Assembly (NCBI GenBank): GCA_000531095.1
Contig: HG799463.1
Coordinates: forward strand, 1,184,545 to 1,248,544
Source of the DNA: Gemmata massiliana
Lineage (GTDB): Bacteria; Planctomycetota; Planctomycetia; Gemmatales; Gemmataceae
Direction: 5' to 3'
Length of the DNA stretch: 64,000 nt
Positions 34,027-42,984 of this stretch are shown piece by piece (position 1 is the stretch's first letter; each line of letters begins with the position of its first letter). Below the pieces are notes generated by a model, which saw only the letters and a list, made by a program, of their open reading frames with translations, was not told the origin of the DNA and made no database searches. A program made the translations under genes and the position numbers.

Positions 34027-35367
34027 TCAGCCGCGTTGGAGTGCGCGGGCGAAGTCCACGAACACGCCGTTGGTCCAGCCGAAGCCCTCGATCAGCCCGT
34101 ACAGTCCGTGTTCCGGTTCGCGGTGCGGTTCGGCCACATTGTACTTCTCCACCAGCGTGCCGGACGTGGCGAAGGCGTGCGCACAGGTGTCGCACCACCG
34201 GCGCCGGACCTCGTTCGCCTCGGCCGTGAACCCGTAGCGGTCCAGGCCCGATACCACGATCCACTGCAACGGCGCCCAGCCGTTCGGGTACGCCCACTGC
34301 CGGCCCGGGAACGAGTCCAGCGACGTGACCAGCCCGCCCGGGAGCAGGAACCGCGGGAACCACCGCGACACCATCTCGTTGGCCTGGTCCTGGGTCGCGA
34401 GCCCGGCCCACATCGGGTAGAACCCCGCGAGCGTCGGGAGCGGCGAGCGCACCTCGGCCTTCCAGTCGAAATCGCAGAAGAACCCACGGTCCGCGTCCCA
34501 CATCAGCTCGCGCATCGTCGCGGCCCGTGCGTCCGCGGCCTCGCGCCAGTAGTTCGCTTCCGTGGTCGCTCCGAGGCGAGTCATGGCCTCGGCGAAGTCC
34601 CGCTCGCGCGTGTAGAGGATGCTGTTGAGGCACACCGGCAGGAAGTCCATCCAGCGCCCGGCCTCGGACCCGGGGCGGTCGCCGTCGCACCGCGTCGAGT
34701 GGTCCCAGCCGCTCTCGCACGACGCGAGGAAGTGACTGTAGTTGATGTCGTGGTACCGCGAGAGCCCGCGGTACTTCCGGCGCTCGTGCGGGTGCTTTTC
34801 GCCCAGCCAGCACGTCTCGTGCTCGCGCACGCCCAGGCGCGTCATGTGGCGCAGGTACTCGTCCGCGTCCGCGTCGCCCCGCGCGACCTTGATGTCATAC
34901 GCGAGTTTGGCGAGTTTGGTGAAGAACGGCGGTTGGCTGCGCGAGGTGAAGTAGTACCGGGTGCCGTTCGGGACGAACCCGAAGCGCTCGACCAGCGCGG
35001 CCATGTTCTCGGCGAGGTCGAACACGAGCCACTCGTGCATCGTGCCGACCAGCCCCAGCGCGCTGAAATAACTGTCCCAGTAGTACATCTCCTGGAACAG
35101 CGGGCGCACCGGGTCCACGGACGGAACGAGGTAGGCGCGTGGCAACCCGATGAGTGTCCCTTCGTCGTGCGGGTGGAACCGGAACAGCCGGTCCCAGAAC
35201 CCCGTGATGTAGTCGAGAACCGGCCGGTAATCGGGAACTTCGGGCGTCGCCATCGGACCCTCGGCTGCGACTTCGATCACTTCGAGGGCCGGGACCACTT
35301 CCGCGCCGCGCACACCCCGCCGCTCCGTGTCGCGCGCCCGGAGCGTCATTACACCGCCGTCTTCCAT
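34027..35367 (-). CDS. Trehalase, GH37-like (cytoplasmic)
   Basis: 446 residues from ATG 35367 (aaggag upstream; GTG 35370 directly before). GH37 family blocks are recognisable but degenerate. Signature 1 appears as PLFQEMYYWDSYF (Glu-x-Tyr-x-Trp-Asp-x-Tyr kept), the catalytic Asp block as CESGWDHSTRC, signature 2 as QWAYPNGWAPLQWI (usual QWDxPxGW), and the catalytic Glu as LVEKYNV. It lacks a signal peptide, so it should hydrolyse trehalose, or a related alpha-glucan product, in the cytoplasm. It lies 9 bp after glgX and is clearly co-transcribed. Other GH63/GH37-clan glucosidases are the alternative. Confidence 0.85.
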   Translation of the reverse strand: MEDGGVMTLRARDTERRGVRGAEVVPALEVIEVAAEGPMATPEVPDYRPVLDYITGFWDRLFRFHPHDEGTLIGLPRAYLVPSVDPVRPLFQEMYYWDSYFSALGLVGTMHEWLVFDLAENMAALVERFGFVPNGTRYYFTSRSQPPFFTKLAKLAYDIKVARGDADADEYLRHMTRLGVREHETCWLGEKHPHERRKYRGLSRYHDINYSHFLASCESGWDHSTRCDGDRPGSEAGRWMDFLPVCLNSILYTRERDFAEAMTRLGATTEANYWREAADARAATMRELMWDADRGFFCDFDWKAEVRSPLPTLAGFYPMWAGLATQDQANEMVSRWFPRFLLPGGLVTSLDSFPGRQWAYPNGWAPLQWIVVSGLDRYGFTAEANEVRRRWCDTCAHAFATSGTLVEKYNVAEPHREPEHGLYGLIEGFGWTNGVFVDFARALQRG

Positions 35368-35376
35368 CACGTCTCC

Positions 35377-37533
35377 TTATACGCGCCGGGCGGCCCTGTG
35401 GAGAGCCGCGACTTCCGTGTTCGGGGCCGGTTCCGGCCTGGTACGGAATACCGCCAGCGTGTGGTCCTTTAACTCGTACTTCGTCCCCCCGGCGTGGGTC
35501 GCGGCCGGGGCGTTATCGTCGGCCGTGTCGAACATCAGTTCCCACACGTGCTCCGGGTTGGTTGCGGGGAGCACGAACCGGACCGCTTTTTGCCCCGCGT
35601 TCATGAGAACCAGGAGCGTGTCCCCGACGATCGGCGCGCCGTATTCGTCGGTCTCGCGGATCAGGTCACCAGCCAATCGCATGCCAAGAGACTTGTGCGG
35701 CTCCTCCCATTCGGCGTCGGTCAGTTCGTGCCCGTGCGGGCGGAACCACGACACGTCCGCCACGCCCTCGCCGCGGATCGGGCGCCCCTGGAAAAACGTT
35801 CGCCGCTGGAGAACGGGGTGGGCGCGCCAGATTTGCGCGACGGCTCGCGCGAATGTCAGGAATTCGCCGTCCGCGGCGTCCCAGTCGAGCCAAGTTAGCT
35901 CGTTGTCCTGGCAGTACGTGTTGTTGTTCCCCTGTTGCGTGTGGCCGAATTCGTCCCCGGCCAAAATCATTGGCACGCCCTGGCTCAGCATTAATGTCGC
36001 GAACAAGTTTCGGCGCTGGCGTGCGCGCCGGGCGACCACCTTGGGATCGTCCGTTGGCCCCTCGTGCCCGCAGTTCCAGTTGCGGTTGTCGTTGTGCCCG
36101 TCGCGGTTGTCTTCGCCGTTCGCCAGGTTGTGCTTCTGCTCGTAACTTACCAGATCCCGCAATGTGAACCCGTCGTGACACGTCACGAAGTTGATGCTCG
36201 CGTAGGGCCGGCGCCCGGTGCGCTCGTAGAGGTCGCCGGACCCGGTGAGCCGGTGCGCGAGTTGCCGCGTGGGGACATCTCGACCGCCCCAGAACCCGCG
36301 GACCGCGTCGCGGTACTCGCCGTTCCACTCGGTCCAGCCCACCGGGAAGTTGCCGACCATGTACCCGCCCGGGCCGATGTCCCACGGCTCGGCGATCAGC
36401 TTCACGCGCGACAGCACGGGGTCTTGGTGGATGATGTCGAAGAACGAGCCGAGCTTGTCGACCTCCGCCAGCTCGCGCGCGAGCGTGGGTGCGAGATCGA
36501 AGCGGAACCCGTCGACGTGCATCTCCTCGACCCAGTACCGCAGGCTGTCCATGACGAGTTGTAGAACACGCGGGTGGCGCATGTTGGGGCTGTTCCCGCA
36601 CGCGGTGAAGTCCATGTAGTAGCGCGGGTGTTCGGGCGAGAGGAAGTAGTAGCTCGGGTTGTCCAGCCCGCGGAACGAGAGCGTCGGCCCCATCTGGTTG
36701 CCCTCGGCGGTGTGGTTGTACACCACGTCGAGGATCACCTCGATCCCGACCGAGTGCAGCGAGCGCACCATCGACTTGAACTCGCGCACCGCGGCGCCCG
36801 GGTCGCGCGGGTTCGTGCTGAAACGCGGGTCCGGCGCGAAGAACCCGAGCGTGTTGTACCCCCAATAGTTCGACAGTCCCCGGTCCATCAGGTGCCGGTC
36901 GTCCGCGCGGTAGTGGACCGGCAGCAACTCCACCGCGGTCACGTTGAGCTTCTTCAGGTGGTCGAGTGCGGCCTCGGCGCTGATACCGGCGTATGTCCCG
37001 CGCATGTGATCGGGCACGCCGGGCATCCGCTTGGTGAACCCCTTCACGTGCAGTTCGTAAATGAGCGTCTCGTGCCACGGGTGCGCCGGGCGGCGATCGG
37101 CTCCCCACGTAAAAGCCGTATCGATGACGGTCGCGAGCGGGGCGAACGCCGAACTATCGCGGTTATCGAACGTGGTGTCGTCCTGGCCGATGGTGTAGCC
37201 GAAAAGGGCGTCGTGCCACGTGAGTTCGCGCCCGACGGCTTTCGCGTAGGGATCAAAGAGGAGCTTGTTCGCGTTGAACCGCGCGCCTCGTTCCGGTTCA
37301 TACGGACCGTGGGCGCGAATCCCGTAGAGCTGTCCCGGGAGCGCATCGGGCAGGTAACAGTGCCACACCTGGTCCGTGCGCTCGCGCAGAGGAATGCGCT
37401 GCTCCACCAGCCCCGGACCGTTGAACAAACACAGGTCGATCCCGGTCGCGTTCTCACTGAAGATGGCGAAGTTCACCCCCACCCCGTCCCACGTCGCTCC
37501 CAGTGGGTACGGGCGCCCCGGCCATACTCGCAT
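35377..37533 (-). CDS. glgX: Glycogen debranching enzyme GlgX/TreX (isoamylase type, GH13)
   Basis: 718 residues starting MRVWPGRPYPLGATWDGVGV, the canonical GlgX N-terminus with its CBM48 domain. The GH13 catalytic blocks are VILDVVYNHTAEG (region I), VDGFRFDLAP (region II, nucleophile Asp), LIAEPWDIGPGGY (region III, acid/base Glu) and FVTCHDGFTL (region IV, His-Asp). It hydrolyses alpha-1,6 branches of glycogen or limit dextrin. Full family length. Operon with the trehalase downstream, so the pair serves glycogen/trehalose turnover. Confidence 0.96.
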   Translation of the reverse strand: MRVWPGRPYPLGATWDGVGVNFAIFSENATGIDLCLFNGPGLVEQRIPLRERTDQVWHCYLPDALPGQLYGIRAHGPYEPERGARFNANKLLFDPYAKAVGRELTWHDALFGYTIGQDDTTFDNRDSSAFAPLATVIDTAFTWGADRRPAHPWHETLIYELHVKGFTKRMPGVPDHMRGTYAGISAEAALDHLKKLNVTAVELLPVHYRADDRHLMDRGLSNYWGYNTLGFFAPDPRFSTNPRDPGAAVREFKSMVRSLHSVGIEVILDVVYNHTAEGNQMGPTLSFRGLDNPSYYFLSPEHPRYYMDFTACGNSPNMRHPRVLQLVMDSLRYWVEEMHVDGFRFDLAPTLARELAEVDKLGSFFDIIHQDPVLSRVKLIAEPWDIGPGGYMVGNFPVGWTEWNGEYRDAVRGFWGGRDVPTRQLAHRLTGSGDLYERTGRRPYASINFVTCHDGFTLRDLVSYEQKHNLANGEDNRDGHNDNRNWNCGHEGPTDDPKVVARRARQRRNLFATLMLSQGVPMILAGDEFGHTQQGNNNTYCQDNELTWLDWDAADGEFLTFARAVAQIWRAHPVLQRRTFFQGRPIRGEGVADVSWFRPHGHELTDAEWEEPHKSLGMRLAGDLIRETDEYGAPIVGDTLLVLMNAGQKAVRFVLPATNPEHVWELMFDTADDNAPAATHAGGTKYELKDHTLAVFRTRPEPAPNTEVAALHRAARRV

Positions 37534-37704
37534 GAGAATCTCCCGCGTCGAATGTCGCTCCCGGCGCGTGCAGTAAGCGAATTTGGTACCAGTGATCCGG
37601 CAATTCCGCTCCGGTCGATGGCACGGCTCGTGCAGAGCTTTCGGGCGACCACATGGTCACAGACTGCCCTCGTCACTCCTACCTTACACACCCAAGAAGG
37701 TCAC

Positions 37705-38400
37705 ATGGCCACCACTGAGCCAATCAAGATGGAAGACGTCGCCGGCGTGCGCAGCCGGATCTCATGGCCCGCTGTTCTTGCCGGGGCCGTCGTCGCGGTC
37801 GCGACCAACCTCGTGCTCACCTTGTTCTTCGCGGCCATCGGGCTGACCGTGGCCGAAGCCGGCGTGCGCGCCAACGCGGTGGGCACCGGCGCTCTCATCG
37901 CGTGCCTCCTGAGTATCATCGTGTCCCTGTTCGTCGGCGGGTGGGTGAGCACGCAGATGACCGCCGGCGAAACGGAACGCGAATCCGTGCTGTACGGCAT
38001 CCTGACGTGGGCCGTCGTCGTCGGGTTCTCACTCGCGCTCGTCGGCATGGGCGCCCGGGCCGGGTATTTCGCGTTCGTGGGCGGGGCGATGGTCGCGCAG
38101 CATTCGCCGGGCGTGCAGAACTGGGAGGAATCGGCCCGCAACGCCGGGGTGTCGCAAGAGCGCATCGACGCGGCGAAGGCGGCGATCGACCCGAACCGGG
38201 CGCGCGAGATCGCGAACGACCCGGTCGCACAGAAGCGTGCGGAAGAGGCCGCGGTCGGCGCGTCGTGGGCCGCACTGGTCGGCGTGCTGCTCTCGATGGC
38301 GTCCGCAATCGGTGGCGCAATGTGTGGGCGCGGTACCGCGTTCCGACTGATCCCGAGCGTGCACACCGTGGTTCAGCGCCGGGAAGTCATCGTCTCGTGA
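37705..38400 (+). CDS. Four-helix membrane protein, PhnA-like/unknown
   Basis: 231 residues from ATG 37705 (gaagg 5 bases upstream). Helices at about 20-42, 52-78, 92-120 and 188-208. The opening VRSRISWPAVLAGAVVAVAT and the SLFVGGWVSTQM segment resemble small membrane proteins annotated PhnA-like in proteobacteria. A charged loop with ARNAGVSQERIDAAKAAIDP lies between helices 3 and 4. Function unknown. Divergent from glgX (171 bp). Confidence 0.75.
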   Translation: MATTEPIKMEDVAGVRSRISWPAVLAGAVVAVATNLVLTLFFAAIGLTVAEAGVRANAVGTGALIACLLSIIVSLFVGGWVSTQMTAGETERESVLYGILTWAVVVGFSLALVGMGARAGYFAFVGGAMVAQHSPGVQNWEESARNAGVSQERIDAAKAAIDPNRAREIANDPVAQKRAEEAAVGASWAALVGVLLSMASAIGGAMCGRGTAFRLIPSVHTVVQRREVIVS

Positions 38401-38430
38401 TTGGGAAGGGCGCTCGTCACCGTAATCGGG

Positions 38431-38500
38431 GCCGGGCACAAGTTCGTACTCGTTCCGCGGGATTCGGTTCCGTGGTTGGAGGAGCGAACTTGTGCCCGGC
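38431..38500. terminator. 16-bp inverted repeat downstream of membrane-protein gene
   Basis: gccgggcacaagttcg and cgaacttgtgcccggc form a perfect 16-bp stem with a 38-base loop that itself has short complementarity (ttccgcgg...ccgtgg). It lies between the stop at 38400 and the next gene start at 38581. It may be a terminator or a REP-like repeat. Confidence 0.6.
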
Positions 38501-38580
38501 TCTCACGTTATTCGGCACAGTGGTTGCGGACCGTTACACTTCTGCCCTTCTCCTTCCTGTTCTCACATTGATCGCGAGCC

Positions 38581-40095
38581 ATGCCTACCTCTACGAGTTC
38601 CGTTTGGTCACTCGATAATCCCGTTCGGACTGGCGCCCCGCTCGCTGGCAATACGCGCTACGACGTCGGCGTGATCGGCGCCGGTATCGCCGGTTTAACA
38701 ACCGCGTATTTGCTCGCATGCGAAGGTAAGTCAGTCGTTGTTCTCGACGCAAAACCCGCTGTCGCTGGGGGCGAGACAGAGTTCACCACCGCCCATCTCT
38801 CGTGGGTCATCGACGACCGGTTCGCCCGCGTCGCCTCCATTCGCGGTGACGAAACGGCAAAACTCGCGGCGAAAAGTCATCTGGCGGCAATCGATCTCAT
38901 TGAAGAAATCGTCAAACGCGAAAACATCGCCTGCGATTTCCGGCGAACAGACGGTTTTTTGTTTCCCGGAGTCGATGGCAACGAAATCATTCGCGACGAA
39001 GTCCTCGCACTGACGCGACTCGGTCTCATCTTCGAGCACGTGGACCACGTTCCGCTCCCCGCTTTTGCGACCGGCCCGGCACTCCGGTTCCCCGATAACG
39101 GCCAGTTTCACCCGCTGAAGTACCTGAGCGACATCGCCGGGCTGATTCGCAAAAAAGGCGGCGTAATTCACACCGATACGCAAGTGGTGAAGGTGGAGAA
39201 CGGCTCGCCCTGCGTTGCGCACACACAATCGGGCCACACGATCACCGCGGACGCGATCGTCATCGCGACCAACACGCCGTTCGATGCGGGGCTGTCGCTC
39301 CACTTCAAGCTCGCGGCTTATGTGACCTACGCCATCGCACTGCAAATGCCCGCGGGGTACGTGTCTCCGGCACTCTTCTGGGACACCGAAAACCCGTACC
39401 ACTACGTCCGCACAGCACACGGAACCGATACCGAATTTCTCATCGTTGGCGGCGAAGATCACAAGACGGGCCAAGCACAGGACCAACAAGAACGCTGGGA
39501 GCGGCTCGAAACGTGGGCGCGAAAGCGGTTCCCGGAAGCCGGCCCCGTTCGACACCACTGGTCCGGGCAGGTGTTCGAGACGCCCGACGGGTTGGGGCTG
39601 ATCGGCCGGGCACCGGGTTTCCGCGACAATCTCTATGTGATTACTGGCGATTCCGGAATGGGAATGACGCACGGCACGCTGGGAGCGCGGCTCGTGTCCG
39701 ATCTGATTCTCGGTCGGACGAACGAGTTCGCCGGGGTATATTCCCCCTCGCGCTGGATGCCCGGTGCGCTCAAAACGCTGCTCGAAGAGAACGCGAACCT
39801 CGCGGCCCAATACGGCGACTGGCTCACCGGCGGTGAGGTGAAATCGGCAACCGAGATCCCGAACGGGCACGGCGCGATCATCCGACACGGTTTGAGTAAG
39901 AGCGCGGTCTACAAGGACGACAAGGGGCAGGTCCACGAGATGTCCGCGGTGTGCCCGCACCTGGGCGGCGTCGTGCAGTGGAACCCGGGCGAAAAATCCT
40001 GGGACTGCCCGTGTCACGGCTCGCGGTTCAGTTGCAAAGGCGACGTGCAACACGGCCCCGCCGTCGAAGGGCTAAAAGCAATCGAGAAGACCTAA
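38581..40095 (+). CDS. FAD-dependent oxidoreductase with C-terminal Rieske [2Fe-2S] domain
   Basis: 504 residues. N-terminal DAO-type FAD domain (DVGVIGAGIAGLTTAYLLAC, VVVLDAKPAVAGGETEFTTA, ADAIVIATNTPF, NLYVITGDSGMGMTHGTLGA). The C-terminal Rieske domain is at about 420-504, with cluster ligands in VCPHLGGVV and WDCPCHGSRFSC (Cys-x-His...Cys-x-x-His). This fusion is known in bacteria (glycine/D-amino-acid-oxidase-like Rieske proteins); the substrate is not established. The first 23 residues are a short non-conserved leader. Confidence 0.93.
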   Translation: MPTSTSSVWSLDNPVRTGAPLAGNTRYDVGVIGAGIAGLTTAYLLACEGKSVVVLDAKPAVAGGETEFTTAHLSWVIDDRFARVASIRGDETAKLAAKSHLAAIDLIEEIVKRENIACDFRRTDGFLFPGVDGNEIIRDEVLALTRLGLIFEHVDHVPLPAFATGPALRFPDNGQFHPLKYLSDIAGLIRKKGGVIHTDTQVVKVENGSPCVAHTQSGHTITADAIVIATNTPFDAGLSLHFKLAAYVTYAIALQMPAGYVSPALFWDTENPYHYVRTAHGTDTEFLIVGGEDHKTGQAQDQQERWERLETWARKRFPEAGPVRHHWSGQVFETPDGLGLIGRAPGFRDNLYVITGDSGMGMTHGTLGARLVSDLILGRTNEFAGVYSPSRWMPGALKTLLEENANLAAQYGDWLTGGEVKSATEIPNGHGAIIRHGLSKSAVYKDDKGQVHEMSAVCPHLGGVVQWNPGEKSWDCPCHGSRFSCKGDVQHGPAVEGLKAIEKT

Positions 40096-40603
40096 CTTCT
40101 GGCGCCCAGCAATATCGAAAATAGTGCAAAAATATCCACATATGCCATTGAAGGCACAAACGCAACTGTGGTATAGTCACCTTATTCTCACGCAATCTGG
40201 GAATTACGAACGGCTGATTTGATGCGCACGCGACTCTTTTTGGAGAAATTGGGAGAGAATGGCTGACACTGTCGGCCCGTTAATAGCGGCAAACCTCGAT
40301 TTTCTCGGCAAAAACACGAATTAGGCACCGTCCGGTCCAAAGTGTTAGCAATTGTTAGCCTCGCCTCGCGAGGGGCCAAGGCGAACGGCGAGCGCCAATG
40401 AACGGGTGGAGTACACGTCCGGCGAAGGGACGTAAACCCCCTCCAAACCCAAGCGACCGACGCGGCACGATGCCTCAAGTCCGGAAGACTCGTTACGACG
40501 CATTGGTCCGTCACGAGAACGCCCAAATGTCGCGTGCATTTGTTGTTCGGTCGACTGGCGCGGGGGCGCAGCGCGAGCTATTCTTCCCCGATGGGGGAAG
40601 CGT
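40096..40603. other. Intergenic region of about 500 bp
   Basis: Contains AT-richer sequence at 40100-40340 (e.g. aatatcgaaaatagtgcaaa) and a palindromic segment near 40365 (cctcgcctcgcgaggggc). A short inverted repeat (acgtcc...ggacgt, 40421-40434) also lies here. Open frames on both strands have no conserved look. No gene is called. Confidence 0.45.
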
Positions 40604-41521
40604 ATGCGGGTGTTAAAAACGGCTCTGGGCGAAGTGCTCGACGTGGCGTTCACCCCGGACAGCCGCGCCGTTGCCGCGGTGGTCGAAGCGAAGAACGTCT
40701 TTTTGTGGAACCTGGACTCACCGAACATCGCCCCCGTGCGATTGGAACTCGGGGGCAAGTACCGGTCCGGCGGTCTGAGTTTCTCCGCCGACGGGCGGCA
40801 ATTATCGTGGCAACTGTTTGATGGTCGGCGCACCTACGACCGCGACACGCGCGACGCCACGAGCGAGTACCCGGCGCTGCTCGCGACGGCTACTGCGTGG
40901 AAGCTCGGGGCCGAGGGTACGCACCTCGTTTCCGTTCACGGCTTGCCGGACCACGTGCTCGCGGGCTGGAAGCACAAGGACGAGGAGTGGGTGCGCCAGT
41001 GGCAGATGTCCACGCGCGACCTGTCCGTCGGCAGCGTGACGCTCGCGCCGGCCGGTGACCGGTTCGCAATGTTCACCCGCGCCACGGAAGCGGACCGGTG
41101 GTGGGAACAGGAGCACCGGCTGGAAATTCGCGACGCGGCCACGTCCGCCGCGCAGAGTTTCGGCACGTACCCGTACAGCTACGCGGGGAAACTCGCGTTC
41201 CATCCGGCCGGCAAGCAGATCGTCGGCATCAACGACGCGACGCTACTGGCGTGGTCGCTACCAGAAGGCGGCGATCCGCGCTTGGCACGCAGTGACAACA
41301 AGAAGCACTTCACTGCGTTCGCGTATCACCCGACCGGGCACCGGTTGTTCGTCACGAGTAACGACGAAACTGTTCACGTGTTCGACACGCACGCCCTTGA
41401 GCGCGTGAACCGCTATTCGTGGCGCCTCGACCGGCTCAGTGCGGTCGCGATTAGCCCGGACGGAACGCTCGCCGCGGTCGGCTCCGCGCACGGTGACATG
41501 GTGGTGTGGGATCTGGATTAG
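40604..41521 (+). CDS. WD40-repeat-like beta-propeller protein
   Basis: 305 residues from ATG 40604 (gggggaagcgt upstream). Repeated beta-propeller blades end in WD-like pairs: VLDVAFTPDSRAVAAVVEAK then VFLWNLD, LSFSADGRQLSWQLFD, LAFHPAGKQIVGIN then LLAWSLP, FAYHPTGHRLFVTSNDETVH then VFDTH, and VAISPDGTLAAVGSAHGDMV then VWDLD. About six blades are visible, fewer than seven canonical repeats. No signal peptide, so cytoplasmic scaffold or interaction role. Convergent with the RNase HII-like gene (4 bp apart). Confidence 0.85.
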   Translation: MRVLKTALGEVLDVAFTPDSRAVAAVVEAKNVFLWNLDSPNIAPVRLELGGKYRSGGLSFSADGRQLSWQLFDGRRTYDRDTRDATSEYPALLATATAWKLGAEGTHLVSVHGLPDHVLAGWKHKDEEWVRQWQMSTRDLSVGSVTLAPAGDRFAMFTRATEADRWWEQEHRLEIRDAATSAAQSFGTYPYSYAGKLAFHPAGKQIVGINDATLLAWSLPEGGDPRLARSDNKKHFTAFAYHPTGHRLFVTSNDETVHVFDTHALERVNRYSWRLDRLSAVAISPDGTLAAVGSAHGDMVVWDLD

Positions 41522-41525
41522 CCGG

Positions 41526-42467
41526 CTATTTCTTCCGCCACACTTGGTCGGTGGTAAGACCGAGTTTTGCCATCGCGGGCTGAATCTGAGCAAAGAACCG
41601 CTTCGCATCGACCGGGTAACCGGCAGTGGGCGCGATACCGGGAACGTGGGTGGCCCAAAAACGGTTGAACTGCTTCATACAGACCTCGCGCAGGTACTTG
41701 CACAGCATCGACGCGAGCGCCACGGCCACGCTGTCGCCGTCGGCACGCGGACGGAACGTGATCGAAATATCACGCGACAGGTGCTCGATGCGGTACCGGC
41801 TCTCTTCGGCCGATTCGCGCTCGGCAACCACCCACCCGTCTGGGAACGCCTCTTGCAACAGGCCGGCATAGAAGTTCCGTCCGCCCTGTTTGTCGCACGC
41901 GAACACGAGCGGCTGACCGTCGGCCGGCACCGTGGCCGTCAGCGCGGCGAGCAACTCGATCAGCCCGCGGCCGAGGATCGTGCCCTTCGACCCGTACTCG
42001 TCCACCATGCGGTTGAACCGCGGCGCGGGCACGAGGCGATAATCGCCGCACCACTGGTTATTGATCGCGGCCCGGACCGGTTCGGAGGCGTCCCACTCGG
42101 CGCCCGAATCGATGTGCAGCGGAACCGTTGCGGCACCGTCGAACCACGATTCCGCCAAAAGTTCCGCGCCCCACGCGGGTACGTCGCCGCTGCTCCAGAG
42201 GAACTCGTGGAGCGTGTGCGAATCGGGCGTCGCGATCGCCCACACGCCGCGCTCGAGCGCTTCGATTCCGCCGCGAGTGTAGACTTTCTTCGAGTCATCG
42301 ATGAGGAGCCGGCCGTCGGCCTTCTCGTGTGCGCGCCGAACCACGGGTTTCAGCGTGTTCCACCCCGCAGAGTCGCCCTCGGGCAGATTCAGTGCGATCG
42401 CGGCCTGCACCAGCGGACCGAGGTTCGGCCCGTAGCCCGCTTCATCGATCCCGACCACCCAGGGCAT
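41526..42467 (-). CDS. RNase HII-like protein (long divergent form)
   Basis: 313 residues from ATG 42467. The start (WVVGIDEAGYGPNLGPLVQA) and the LLIDDSKKVYTRGG block correspond to the DEAG and DSKK signatures of RNase HII/HIII. Later acidic positions (LVFACDKQGGRNFY; ADGDSVAVALASMLCKYLRE) match the remaining metal-binding residues. The central part is longer than standard RNase HII (about 200-260 residues), so it may be a distinct planctomycete subfamily removing ribonucleotides or R-loops. The purine-rich end of element copy 5 (ggggagaggttgctt) lies directly before the ATG and probably serves as its ribosome-binding region. Confidence 0.8.
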   Translation of the reverse strand: MPWVVGIDEAGYGPNLGPLVQAAIALNLPEGDSAGWNTLKPVVRRAHEKADGRLLIDDSKKVYTRGGIEALERGVWAIATPDSHTLHEFLWSSGDVPAWGAELLAESWFDGAATVPLHIDSGAEWDASEPVRAAINNQWCGDYRLVPAPRFNRMVDEYGSKGTILGRGLIELLAALTATVPADGQPLVFACDKQGGRNFYAGLLQEAFPDGWVVAERESAEESRYRIEHLSRDISITFRPRADGDSVAVALASMLCKYLREVCMKQFNRFWATHVPGIAPTAGYPVDAKRFFAQIQPAMAKLGLTTDQVWRKK

Positions 42468-42470
42468 AAG

Positions 42471-42594
42471 CAACCTCTCCCCAACCCCTCCCCTAAGAAG
42501 GGAGGGGCTAAAACCGCCGCGGGCGGTGTGATGTCTGTTGTGTTTGGTTCTTGCTCCCCTTCCTTCTTAGGGAAGGGGCTGGGGGGTTAGGTTC
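42471..42594. repeat. Palindromic insertion element, copy 5 (124 bp, intergenic)
   Basis: Plus-strand ends are caacctctc and gttaggttc. It has two hairpin units (ctcccctaagaagggag and cccttccttcttagggaag) and fills the gap between the divergent RNase HII-like and HIT genes. Its left end is 3 bp from the RNase start codon. It is the only copy of the six outside a coding region. Confidence 0.9.
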
Positions 42595-42637
42595 TTCGCG
42601 CGTATGGTAACGGCATTCCCCGATTGGAGGAACCGAC

Positions 42638-42982
42638 GTGTTCGCCGACAACCTCTTCCTGAAGATCATCGATAAGACGATCCCCGCGAAGATCGCCTAC
42701 GAAGACGACCAGTGCCTCGCGTTCCACGACATTAAACCGCAGGCGCCGGTCCACGTGCTCATCATCCCCAAAAAGGTGATCCGCACGCACGACGACGCGA
42801 CGGAAGCGGACCAGGCGCTGCTCGGGCACCTGCACCTCGTCGCGATCAAGTTGGCGAAGGAACTCGGGCTGTCGAACGGGTACCGGCTCGTCATTAACTG
42901 CAACGAGGCCGGCGGACAAACGGTGCCGCACCTCCACGTCCACCTGCTCGGTGGCCGCGACCTGACTTGGCCCCCCGGTTGA
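42638..42982 (+). CDS. HIT-family nucleotide hydrolase (HINT-like)
   Basis: 114 residues from GTG 42638 with a strong ggagg 7 bases upstream. The histidine triad HLHVHLLGG is near the C-terminus, preceded by CNEAGGQTVP, with VHVLIIPKKVIRTHDD in the middle. It cleaves AMP-linked substrates such as adenosine phosphoramidates (HINT branch); cytoplasmic homodimer. It ends 2 bp before yggS, so probably one operon. Confidence 0.95.
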   Translation: MFADNLFLKIIDKTIPAKIAYEDDQCLAFHDIKPQAPVHVLIIPKKVIRTHDDATEADQALLGHLHLVAIKLAKELGLSNGYRLVINCNEAGGQTVPHLHVHLLGGRDLTWPPG

Positions 42983-42984
42983 AC

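Noticed and set aside
33910-35472. Plus-strand open frame of 520 codons over the trehalase
   Set aside because: Shadow frame; the minus strand encodes recognisable GH37 motifs.
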